From a virus, in IMG/VR virus record IMGVR_UViG_3300030389_001511, positions 1 through 30,875 of that record: 30,875 nucleotides of DNA; one strand, written 5' to 3'. The position numbers and the translations under genes are program-made. Shown here piece by piece: positions 14,751-23,591 of this stretch. The stretch's first letter is position 1. Every line of letters begins with the position of its first letter. The notes under the pieces were generated by a model. It worked only from the letters and a program-made list of their open reading frames with translations. It was not told the origin of the DNA and made no database searches.

Positions 14751-14983
14751 TGAGCTATGGCTATACAACTCGTGTAGACAAGCTAAATAAAGAAGCTGAC
14801 GGCTCCTCTTTGGGTGTAAAACTGGGGCGCATATGTATCAAGCATGATGTGCCAGTAAGCGAAGTTTCTGCTCAATTAGGGGTCAGTCGGCAGACTGTCT
14901 ACAACTGGTTTATGGGTGTGCATGAACCCAACGAAGATTTATCGGAACTGATTAAACAGATAATAGCAGAATACAAACAATGA
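14750..14983 (+). CDS. HTH (Xre/Cro-like) DNA-binding protein
   Basis: 77 residues. LGRICIKHDVPVSEVSAQLGVSRQTVYNWFMGVHEP (read in pieces; about residues 25-60) is a classical helix-turn-helix of the HTH_3 type with the recognition helix SRQTVYNWF. It starts in a TAATG overlap and ends in an ATGA overlap with the primase-helicase gene, so it is made together with replication proteins. It could regulate early transcription or mark the replication origin; neither is shown by the sequence. Confidence 0.85.
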   Translation: MSYGYTTRVDKLNKEADGSSLGVKLGRICIKHDVPVSEVSAQLGVSRQTVYNWFMGVHEPNEDLSELIKQIIAEYKQ

Positions 14984-17793
14984 CAGATTTTGACCTCATC
15001 GGACATGTCGTCCCCAAAGGCGGCATATACAATGTGGTCGGTATAGACAAAGGAAGATTAAAACCTAGATTTACTGATAGCTTAGAAGAGGCAAACAACA
15101 TAGCCCAGGAACTCTCTGCGGCAGGGATGGATGTTTACTTTGCATTAGGTAAATTAAAAGAGAAAGGTAATCGGCGTGTAGAAAACGTAGAGTCTTTGGG
15201 GGCTATATGGCTCGACATAGACTGTGGTGGAGAAAAAGCCACTGAAATAGAACCCTCTACGGGACTGCCCAAGGGCTATGCCACTAGAGGAGAAGGCAGC
15301 AAAGCACTGAAAGAATTTTGTGAAACGGTGGATTTGCCTGACCCGATTATTGTTAGCTCTGGGTATGGTCTGCATGTGTACTGGGCTTTTACCGAAGAAG
15401 TGCCTACGGAAAGTTGGCAACCGATTGCGGATAGACTAGCGCAGATATGCAAGACACAAGAGTTCTATGCTGATCCTAACGTCTACGATGCCTCTCGTAT
15501 ATTGCGAGTACCAGGCACGTACAACCACAAGCAGGACACTCCTAAGCCGGTAAAAGTAGTTAAGGCTAACACCGAACGCTATGCACCTAACGATATACGT
15601 GCGCTACTAGGAGTAGACCCTGATGCTACCGCCAAGAAGAAGACTGCTAGGCCAGTAGAGCTTAGTGAGTGGGAAGAAAAGTTACAGCAGAACAGGGACT
15701 ATAAGTTTTCTAAAATAATAGGAAGAAAAGACCCTTGCCTGCAAATTAAGGATTGCCTGATAAACAGAGCCACTTTAGCAGAACCTCGGTGGTTTAACGC
15801 TCTGTCTACGGCTAAGTTTTGTGTAGACGCTGCCAAAGCTATAGAAGCTGTATCTATCGGACATCCTGACTACGACCCCAGTGCTGTCGAACGTAAAGTT
15901 TTTGGCATAAAGGGGCCACACTCATGCGAAGAATTTAGGAAGAACAATCCTGATGGGTGCAAAGGATGTGCACACAGGAAGACTATTACACGTCCTCTTG
16001 AGTTGGGTAAGGTTATAAAACGGGCAAGGAATAGCTCTGTTGACAGCTTTGAAGGTTACTTCCAGGGCGAGAACGGCGGCGTGTACACGATGGTTGGTGA
16101 TGACGCGCACCTAGTATACGAACACGAATTTTATTTAAAGAAGCAAATGCGAGACAGCGAGAAATATGCTTCCGTATTTGTATTGCATCTACCTCACGAT
16201 GGAGTGCGTGAGTTTACGATAGACAACGACAAACTGGATAGACGTGAGTTGATTAAGCAGTTGTCGGCACAGGGAGTAGTCACGAGCACCAGTAATCACG
16301 GGCGGTTACAGGAGTATGTGATTCGATCTATTCAACTTATGCAAGAGAGACAGAAAGCAGACATTATGAGAACACAATTTGGATGGGCTGATAACGATAC
16401 TAAGTTTATTGTAGGCGAAACAGAGATAACTGTAGACGGAGAGTATCACTCTCCTGCTTCTTCTATAACTAGACCTTATGTGTCTCGCTTTGAGGCACAA
16501 GGTTCGTTAGATAAATGGAGCGAAGTATTTAACATGTTCAACGCAGAGGGCTTGGAAGTTCAAGCCTTTGCCGCACTGTCTGGATTCGGCGCACCCTTAC
16601 TTAAGTTTACTGGTCAAAAAGGAGCCATAATAAACCTGGTGCACAAGAACGCAGGTACAGGTAAGACGACTGTGTTACGTGTTGCAAATAGTATAGCAGG
16701 GCATCCAGAACAACTGTTGGGTAATCCTAAAGACACTAAGGTAAGTCGTGTCAGTAACCTGGGCGTGCTTAACAACTTGGTTAGAACTATCGATGAGCTT
16801 AGTAATGTATCTAAAGAAGACCTGAGTGATTTTGCTTATGAATGCTCACAAGGCAAAGGCAAAGATAAAGGTATGCAGCATGTGAATACCATACGTAAGA
16901 ATGACGTAACGTGGCGCACCATAACACTAACGTCCTCTAATTCTTCGTTCTACCAGAAGCTGATGGGGTACAAAGATTTAGCTGACGGAGAGATGATGCG
17001 TATCATAGAGATGGAAGTGCCTCCTGCTTCTAAGAACGCAATACCCGTAGAAGAGGGCAGGCGTTTGTTCGACACGCAGTTAAATGAAAACTATGGCTTG
17101 GCAATCAAGCCTTACATGCAATGGGTAGTGGCAAACTTAGAAGACGTTAAGATTTTGTTACGTAGGATACAGCGCAAGATAGATACGGAACTAAAGCTGA
17201 CACAGCGAGAAAGAAACTGGTCTGCGGTTCTAGCTACCAATATAACTGGTGGCATGATAGCTAACAGAATAGGTCTTATAAAATACGATATGCCTCGTAT
17301 ATTTGCTAAAGCAGGGGAAGTATTACAAACGCTAAGACTAGAGACCACGGCTCCTGTTGACAACTATGTATCTGTGATTGGTGATCTGATAACTCAAAAT
17401 CTGAACAGGCTTCTGATTGTAGACGATAACGTAGACAAGCGTACCGCTTTACCTAAAGCACCCATACTAGAACCCAAGTTTGGAGAGATATTTATACGAT
17501 GGGAGCCGGACACTAACAAAGTATTTATACCGGCAAAGCATATTCGACGTGAGTTAAACAAAGATCAAACTAGCGACAGCGACTTTAAAAAGGACTTGGG
17601 TGCGCGTGGTATCTACCTAGAAACTAAGAACAAAAGACTTTCAAAGGGTATGAAGATAACTTCACCATCGCAGTTGTGTTACGTGTTCGATGCTTCTCAC
17701 CCAGAGTTTATACAAGTAGACAACTTTGCAAAACAGTTGGAAGAAGATGCAGATAGAGAAGGTGGACTACCAGATCAACTGGAAGAACTTTAA
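14980..17793 (+). CDS. Primase-helicase (AEP / RepB-type primase fused to DUF927-like ATPase)
   Basis: A 937-residue fusion. The N-terminal archaeo-eukaryotic primase fold shows WLDIDCG (about 76, DxD), SGYGLHVYW (about 126, sxH motif) and DASRILRVPGTYNHK (about 170). A Cys cluster (C-x10-C-x2-C, about 313-331) links to the ATPase. The helicase part has P-loop NAGTGKTT (about 556), an acidic TIDELSN, and TLTSSNSSF with a sensor-like Asn, as in DUF927/virulence-E-type superfamily 3 proteins. It would unwind and prime DNA for the family A polymerase upstream. It is the largest gene of the operon and overlaps the HTH gene by 4 nt. Confidence 0.9.
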   Translation: MTDFDLIGHVVPKGGIYNVVGIDKGRLKPRFTDSLEEANNIAQELSAAGMDVYFALGKLKEKGNRRVENVESLGAIWLDIDCGGEKATEIEPSTGLPKGYATRGEGSKALKEFCETVDLPDPIIVSSGYGLHVYWAFTEEVPTESWQPIADRLAQICKTQEFYADPNVYDASRILRVPGTYNHKQDTPKPVKVVKANTERYAPNDIRALLGVDPDATAKKKTARPVELSEWEEKLQQNRDYKFSKIIGRKDPCLQIKDCLINRATLAEPRWFNALSTAKFCVDAAKAIEAVSIGHPDYDPSAVERKVFGIKGPHSCEEFRKNNPDGCKGCAHRKTITRPLELGKVIKRARNSSVDSFEGYFQGENGGVYTMVGDDAHLVYEHEFYLKKQMRDSEKYASVFVLHLPHDGVREFTIDNDKLDRRELIKQLSAQGVVTSTSNHGRLQEYVIRSIQLMQERQKADIMRTQFGWADNDTKFIVGETEITVDGEYHSPASSITRPYVSRFEAQGSLDKWSEVFNMFNAEGLEVQAFAALSGFGAPLLKFTGQKGAIINLVHKNAGTGKTTVLRVANSIAGHPEQLLGNPKDTKVSRVSNLGVLNNLVRTIDELSNVSKEDLSDFAYECSQGKGKDKGMQHVNTIRKNDVTWRTITLTSSNSSFYQKLMGYKDLADGEMMRIIEMEVPPASKNAIPVEEGRRLFDTQLNENYGLAIKPYMQWVVANLEDVKILLRRIQRKIDTELKLTQRERNWSAVLATNITGGMIANRIGLIKYDMPRIFAKAGEVLQTLRLETTAPVDNYVSVIGDLITQNLNRLLIVDDNVDKRTALPKAPILEPKFGEIFIRWEPDTNKVFIPAKHIRRELNKDQTSDSDFKKDLGARGIYLETKNKRLSKGMKITSPSQLCYVFDASHPEFIQVDNFAKQLEEDADREGGLPDQLEEL

Positions 17794-17941
17794 ACCAGGG
17801 TGGTCGTTTTTCATCCCCTGTCTAAATGCTTCGGAGGTCAAGAAGATATTGATTGCGGAAACTAAGCGGCTTAAATACAAAGTGGTTACTAAAGTAGCCA
17901 TAGAAGATGGAGTGCGCGGTATTAGGGTGTGGAGAGTTTAA
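17747..17941 (+). CDS. Small hypothetical protein, 64 residues, last gene of the + operon
   Basis: ATG 17747 behind GGAAG gives MQIEKVDYQINWKNF and a basic alpha/beta protein with FKPGWSFFIPCLNA and a YKVVTKVAIEDGVRGIRVWRV end, like small phage proteins that follow replication genes. ATG 17726 is a longer alternative. It overlaps the primase gene by 47 nt in another frame. Its stop (17939-17941) overlaps the stop of the opposing virion gene. Confidence 0.7.
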   Translation: MQIEKVDYQINWKNFKPGWSFFIPCLNASEVKKILIAETKRLKYKVVTKVAIEDGVRGIRVWRV

Positions 17942-20900
17942 AGCGCACCGTAGTAATTAACGTCCTCAAGCCTGTCAAACAAGGGCACGAGGTTGCTAAA
18001 GAATCCTCTATTGAAGCGCACCCCTGCAAGGTACTCTTCCTCTTGAGAAGCACGAGACTTAAAAGAACGGCGTAGCGTATCGGCACTTATAAGGCCGGGG
18101 TAACGTGCATCTAATTTGAGTATGCGTTCTTCAGTTTCGCTAAACAAATCAGTGTCACCAGTTGTCAGAGCTAGATAGCGTCTTTTAAGCAGCTTACTCC
18201 TCGCCTCCATGACTTGATCTTCGTACTGCTTACCTAAAGCGCGTGTCTCGTACAGACTGGATATATTAGCAGGAGCAAACCCCAGTGCCTGCATATATAA
18301 GTTATAAGTGCTTATGTCTGTATCTATAGGGCGACCATCTATAGTCCTAGCGCCTTCTTGTGCAAAGCGCATTGTTTTAATTCCGTTGCGCAACCAACTG
18401 GGCGCGAGTGCTTCAAACCCTCTTTCAAATTCACCTTGTGCCAACAGACTAAACTTGTATGGTGCATCAAGCAGATAGTTACCCAGAGGGCCAAACGCTT
18501 GTAGAGCTATAGAATTAAGGTATCCGTACTTCTCTATTTCAAACGGGTCTTCTCTAAATAACATACCGTTAGCTACACTTGCTCTGTTGGATATCTCCAG
18601 ATTTGTAGCATAGTTAAGTGGCCCTTTAGTGACTGCTTCAGGCAGTATGAGCAGCATCTCGCGGCGTAGATTGAACGGTTCTTCATCGTCATCTAACAAA
18701 CTGTTTATCATGTTAGTTAACACAGATATGGCACCGAAGAACGGCAATCCAAACGCGCCCGCTATGGCGTAGCTCATACCAAAAGTGTAAGCAAGTTGCC
18801 GGAAGGCTTGTCCCCGACTTCGTTCTGATGAGCCTTTTATAGTATCTACAAAGGCTTTAGCCGTCACATAAGCACTCTGCCATATAAAACTCTTGAACGT
18901 AAACATTACACGGCCTATATCAGTTTGCATCCATCGGGGTGCAGTAGAAGCCATGCCTGATGTGTTTACGTCTTTTACTGTGCGAATTGCATATTCAACT
19001 GCCGCATCTTCGGTCATCCCATCAGCGCGTGCTAAATCGTATGCAGTTATAGCTGTGGTGGTTCTGTTATATCGTTCTGTTCTTTCGATAGGTATAGACA
19101 GAACATTTAAAAACTTTGCAGTGAGTCCGTTGTATTGTTCAGTTGTTTGACGAGCACCTTCTAATATTTCCCGTGCTAGCGTATGTCTAAGTTGCCCGTG
19201 GTCACGTAAACCATTGAATAATTCTACGTATCTGCCGTTTGCATATTCTGGAGTAGCCCATTTAGGCACACCCTCGGTTTTCATTATGTCTAGGATAGCT
19301 ACCCTACTAGCTTTAGTTAACGCTGCCGAAGTTTTAGGGCCACCAAACTTACCCGCCAGTATAGGAAATGTGAGCAAAGGCACAGAGCTTAGGTTAACAA
19401 GTCCTGAAGATATGTTACCTGACATGAACATGAGGTAACTACCAGTGGTAGATATTCTGGATGCAGTTCCAAACGTGGGGTCTAAGGTTCGTTCTTGCCT
19501 GTCCACAACACTTTGTGCAGCAGCGCGTATGTTCGGATTGTTAGCTCTTTCGCCTTGTCGCCTTACCTCTTTAAAGCCCTGTGAAATAAGACTGTTGTAC
19601 CTAGTATCTGCCATACTACGCGCCCATTTGACCATAGTATCGCCGTAGGCACGGACTAAATCTTCTGATGCCCCAGGCACGTCTTGCGCTTTTCTAAAAC
19701 TCTGTACTACAGAACTTTCAGGAAACAAATCAAGATAAGTGTTATACGTAGTGTCTACTAGATTTTTTATCTGACTAGCGTCCAGACCTTTAGCCGCACC
19801 ATCCGTTTTTATTGCATCTATTAAATCTGCAACAAAGCCTGACGGAACTAACGTGCTCATAGTGGCTTTTCTTATGCTATCTGCCGTAATATATTCGCCC
19901 ACTTGCAGTCTGGGACGTGTAGCTCCTTCAGCTTCTTCAGCCTCTAGGGTGCCTTGGTCTGAAGCATTTTGTATTCCTGAGTTTAAAGTCAGACCCAGAG
20001 CTTGTATTTCTCTATCTCTGGCCTTGCGTGTCTCAAAAGTTCTAACTGTGCGCTGTTTGGTGTTTTTGTCTACGTAAGTTAATACGTATTCTCCATAACG
20101 TCTAAACGGTATATATCCTGCTATAGGAGGATTTTCGTCAAATTTCTTTGTCATCCTGGCCCTGGCTTCTTTATCTAAAGAGCCAAGATAAAACTCTTTA
20201 TAATCTGCATACATTTTGTCGTAGTCTTTACGCATTACTTTGTATACATTTTGTACTTCCTTAGGTAGGCCGTTGAGTATACTTGTAAGCCTACCCAACT
20301 CTTTTTTCTGCTTTGCTTTTAATTTATTGTTTTTAGCGAAATCAGGGTCTAGTATGTCTACACGTGCTAACCTGGCATCGATAGCCATACTACCTAGCTT
20401 ACGCATAGCGGCAGGGAACTTGTTAAGCACCACCATCATTGCGTTGTATTTTTTGTTAGCGCTTTCTATCGCTTGTTCCTGATATCCCTGGCGCAGCTCC
20501 ACGTTATCTATTATTTTCTTTATGCCACTTAGCGGCTTGCGAAATAAATCGTATAAATTATCCAGACGCAAAAATCCGTAGGCTGCTACTTTTAAGTTAG
20601 CAGGTAGACTGTCTACTATTTTTTCAACTTCAGAAGGGTCTAATTTATCAAGTTTATTAAACTCTCCTTTCATAGCTTCGTCGGGACTTGCGTTAGCGAA
20701 AAATACTTTGCTCAGTGGAGGAGGTTCTATGGACGGGTCTATACTCAATATGCCGTCAACGAAAGTTACACCGACCTTGTAAGCATTTGTATTCTTATCA
20801 AGAGTAACGCCGAATAGTTCTAGTATGGAATCCATTATAGTCTTCCACATGCTGTCGCCTTTTGGCGGTTTTATAGTTTTCAATAAGTTTTGAAATTCTG

Positions 20901-23580
20901 AATTACTTACTAGCTCAGATACAAACTCATCAAGGGTAGTGCCACCATAGGCATCGCCCATCTGATCTTTTATTTGGCTAAAGAAAACAAAGAACGCTTT
21001 TGTTTCAGCAGAGTTGGGATCATTCAATCTACGTGCTAACGCTGCGTGTGCTAGCTCGTGTAAAAATACACTCGTGTTTAACCCTCTGTCTGGGTCAAGC
21101 GTTATAGTGTTTGCATCAGTATCGTATTTACCGGGGAACGGGCCTTCTACTGGTGCTATCTCTATCTTAGTATCTTGAGCCATCCTACGCATCTGGCGCA
21201 CTATGGGGCGTAAATCTTTAGGAAGAGTTTTAAGTATTTCTTCTATAGTAGCCTTTAGATTGCCGCGTTCTGCAATAGCAACGACATCAGGGTCTATATT
21301 TTTACCTTTGTCTTTGGTTTTTTGTATGCTTTCTGATGTAACTTCCGCAGCCGTTTCCTTGCCAATCTGCTCTTGTAATCTCTCTTCAAACTCTACACGG
21401 CTCTCAGTACCCACACGAGGTTTAGATTCAAGTCCCATACTGTTAAGGACTTTCTTTGTAGCTCTTTCTTCTCTTTTACGTTGACGATCAGGTGAAAAAG
21501 CGATTCCCGCTTTTCTTTTATCTATGGCGATACTTATAGCTTCGCTGGGTTTTTTATCCCCAATTCTAGCTTCAGCTCCTACGCTACGTTCTGAAGTTTC
21601 TTTAGGTTGTGGCCCCGGACTTCGTGCTAACCTTTCAGCACGAGCCTGTCCTATTATGGCGTCTACATGCCGTTGCTTGATTGCTTCTACTAAACCATCA
21701 AAACGCGCAACAGTGTCGGGGTCTAAATTGTTTCGTAAAAACGTAGCTGCACCGTCAATTTCAGCTTGCTGATTCTTTGTCCGTTGCGGCTGTAACCCTT
21801 CTTTTGCCCGCCCCATAGTTTTACTTATGCTGTCTGCGTCAGGGACATTTTCTTGGTTGGCTCGTCGGGCTGTTATTTCTGCTTCAGTTGTCTTTGCGTT
21901 AGTAGCTACGTCATACGCAAGATCAAACAAACCGTCAGTTATTGATTTTGTTGTTTCTTGCCGCCTCTGCCTTCCTTCCACTTCAGTTAGTTCAGTAAAA
22001 TAAGAAAGCGCTTTTTTACCGAACTCTGCCAAAGACATGTTCTGTAAAGAGGCAATAGTTCGTAACCCCGCTTCGGACAACGGTGTCGAATCGTTTTGTT
22101 CGTAAATATCGTTAAAACCAGTATCTGGAGCTATGCTACCAGTCGGTGGCCGCATTAATTGTTTTACTTCAAAATCAGATAAACCTTTTCTTGTAGCTTC
22201 TTTAGCTTGGTTTAATGCGTTTGCAGCTTTTTGTGCAGCACTAACTATATTGTTGTGCTCTTCTTCAGTTCTACCCAGTTCTTCTAGTACGGATGCTCTA
22301 GTCTCTGGAGAGGCTTCCTCTACTGTTTTAATCTCGTTTAATGTTTTTGTGTCTTCAGCTACTTCTAAGGCTGCGGTAAGTTGTTCAGAAGTTAAAGCAC
22401 TGGGGTCTTCTATAGTTACACCAGGTTCTTTGGGTGCAGCTTCTTCTGGGGTAGGCTCTGTGGTTGGAAGCACCGCAGCTATTTTGTTTGCCTCTCCCTC
22501 TAAGAAAGCAAACGCGTCCTTCTCGCTCATTGCACCTAGGTTAGCTACTCTACTGGCAGCACCGGAAATGGCACCTACAGGCGCACCGACTGCACCTTCT
22601 AACGTAGCTGCGGTTGCTACACCACGCCCTGTTGGTACATCAAAACCTTCTCTTTGCAGAGCTATGTTGCGTGTAAATTGTTCTTGTCCACCCTGTAGAG
22701 CTTCAGGTATGGCTTCTGATATAGCGGTGCGGGTAGCTTCACCGATAAGACCGCGCTTGGAAGCCTCTTCTATGGCCTCTTCTGAGATATCCTGGCCTAG
22801 CTTTCGTCCTATAGAACCTGTGAATACAGCCTTTTCCAGACCAAATCTAGCGGCAAGTCCTCCTAGAAAACCACCAAAGGCTATGTTATCCAGGTTATCT
22901 CCACCATACGCTTGTGCTTCTTTAGCAGCCGCTTTAGCCTGCTCTTCAGGCACTCCTGCGTTTGTTAATTCTTCAAGAACAGCACTGTAAGCCGCATCTT
23001 TAGTAATACCAACTCCGGTCAATACACCTAGCCCAGTACCCACAGCGGCTACAGGTGCGCCCCCTATACTGGCGGCAAGACTACCAAGTATCACAGGAGC
23101 AGATGTGCCAAAAGCATTTGCTATAAGATCAACAGGGGCAACGGTCAACGCCTGTACACCCGCTCTTATCTGCTCGCCAAGTCCTTTATCCTCGGCTTGC
23201 TGCATTATGCGAGCTACTTCTTGTTGGTCTCGTTTAGATTGGGCAGACAGGAGGTCATCAAGAACGTCTTCAACGCCGCTTAATTTTTGAGATACCGGAT
23301 TATCTGCACCGAATACATCGGTAAGGAAGCGGGTGCCTGTGACAGCACCCTTTACAAGTTGTGTAGGTACATCAAGGGCTTCTCTAAAAACACCCCGCTC
23401 TATGGGGCTAGCGTCAGGCAGGGGCTGAGTTGGGTCAACCGGAGGAGGCGTAAGATGACGTAAAGGAGCAATACCCGCATCCAGATCGAGCGCCATTTGA
23501 GCAAAACGCTTCGCATTAGCTGTATCGCCTAGCTCTTTAGCTTTGTTAAAGGCTTGAAGTGCTAAATCTAAGTCAGACAT
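17938..23580 (-). CDS. Large polyvalent internal virion protein with HELAH metalloprotease motif and LPD38-like C-terminus
   Basis: An 1880-residue protein. Residues 1-60 are Asp/Pro-rich. About 150-210 are Gly/Ala-rich and hydrophobic (VILGSLAASIGGAPVAAVG), suited to membrane insertion. A long Glu/Lys-rich helical region follows. VFLHELAHAALARR (about 838-851) is an HExxH zinc-protease signature. From about 1380 to the end the sequence resembles LPD38, the domain of large polyvalent phage proteins (LMFMSGNISSGLVNLSS, GRVMFTFKSFIWQ), with a hydrophobic stretch near 1600-1620. By analogy with T7 gp16-type proteins it may be ejected with the DNA and open the cell wall or membrane. No lytic transglycosylase motif was recognised. 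It is the last gene of the virion operon. Confidence 0.8.
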   Translation of the reverse strand: MSDLDLALQAFNKAKELGDTANAKRFAQMALDLDAGIAPLRHLTPPPVDPTQPLPDASPIERGVFREALDVPTQLVKGAVTGTRFLTDVFGADNPVSQKLSGVEDVLDDLLSAQSKRDQQEVARIMQQAEDKGLGEQIRAGVQALTVAPVDLIANAFGTSAPVILGSLAASIGGAPVAAVGTGLGVLTGVGITKDAAYSAVLEELTNAGVPEEQAKAAAKEAQAYGGDNLDNIAFGGFLGGLAARFGLEKAVFTGSIGRKLGQDISEEAIEEASKRGLIGEATRTAISEAIPEALQGGQEQFTRNIALQREGFDVPTGRGVATAATLEGAVGAPVGAISGAASRVANLGAMSEKDAFAFLEGEANKIAAVLPTTEPTPEEAAPKEPGVTIEDPSALTSEQLTAALEVAEDTKTLNEIKTVEEASPETRASVLEELGRTEEEHNNIVSAAQKAANALNQAKEATRKGLSDFEVKQLMRPPTGSIAPDTGFNDIYEQNDSTPLSEAGLRTIASLQNMSLAEFGKKALSYFTELTEVEGRQRRQETTKSITDGLFDLAYDVATNAKTTEAEITARRANQENVPDADSISKTMGRAKEGLQPQRTKNQQAEIDGAATFLRNNLDPDTVARFDGLVEAIKQRHVDAIIGQARAERLARSPGPQPKETSERSVGAEARIGDKKPSEAISIAIDKRKAGIAFSPDRQRKREERATKKVLNSMGLESKPRVGTESRVEFEERLQEQIGKETAAEVTSESIQKTKDKGKNIDPDVVAIAERGNLKATIEEILKTLPKDLRPIVRQMRRMAQDTKIEIAPVEGPFPGKYDTDANTITLDPDRGLNTSVFLHELAHAALARRLNDPNSAETKAFFVFFSQIKDQMGDAYGGTTLDEFVSELVSNSEFQNLLKTIKPPKGDSMWKTIMDSILELFGVTLDKNTNAYKVGVTFVDGILSIDPSIEPPPLSKVFFANASPDEAMKGEFNKLDKLDPSEVEKIVDSLPANLKVAAYGFLRLDNLYDLFRKPLSGIKKIIDNVELRQGYQEQAIESANKKYNAMMVVLNKFPAAMRKLGSMAIDARLARVDILDPDFAKNNKLKAKQKKELGRLTSILNGLPKEVQNVYKVMRKDYDKMYADYKEFYLGSLDKEARARMTKKFDENPPIAGYIPFRRYGEYVLTYVDKNTKQRTVRTFETRKARDREIQALGLTLNSGIQNASDQGTLEAEEAEGATRPRLQVGEYITADSIRKATMSTLVPSGFVADLIDAIKTDGAAKGLDASQIKNLVDTTYNTYLDLFPESSVVQSFRKAQDVPGASEDLVRAYGDTMVKWARSMADTRYNSLISQGFKEVRRQGERANNPNIRAAAQSVVDRQERTLDPTFGTASRISTTGSYLMFMSGNISSGLVNLSSVPLLTFPILAGKFGGPKTSAALTKASRVAILDIMKTEGVPKWATPEYANGRYVELFNGLRDHGQLRHTLAREILEGARQTTEQYNGLTAKFLNVLSIPIERTERYNRTTTAITAYDLARADGMTEDAAVEYAIRTVKDVNTSGMASTAPRWMQTDIGRVMFTFKSFIWQSAYVTAKAFVDTIKGSSERSRGQAFRQLAYTFGMSYAIAGAFGLPFFGAISVLTNMINSLLDDDEEPFNLRREMLLILPEAVTKGPLNYATNLEISNRASVANGMLFREDPFEIEKYGYLNSIALQAFGPLGNYLLDAPYKFSLLAQGEFERGFEALAPSWLRNGIKTMRFAQEGARTIDGRPIDTDISTYNLYMQALGFAPANISSLYETRALGKQYEDQVMEARSKLLKRRYLALTTGDTDLFSETEERILKLDARYPGLISADTLRRSFKSRASQEEEYLAGVRFNRGFFSNLVPLFDRLEDVNYYGAL

Positions 23581-23591
23581 GACTAAGTGCC

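Noticed and set aside
22133-22990. 285-residue + strand frame
   Set aside because: It is antisense to the 1880-residue virion gene, Ser/Ala-rich as expected from the reverse of a Glu/Ala-rich gene, with no ribosome binding site.
23478-23486. Perfect 9-nt match of one spacer (ATCTGGATG) in the virion operon, as a self-target
   Set aside because: About one 9-nt match per four spacers is expected by chance in 31 kb of two strands, and the partner spacer (TTCTATATA) has no match beside it.
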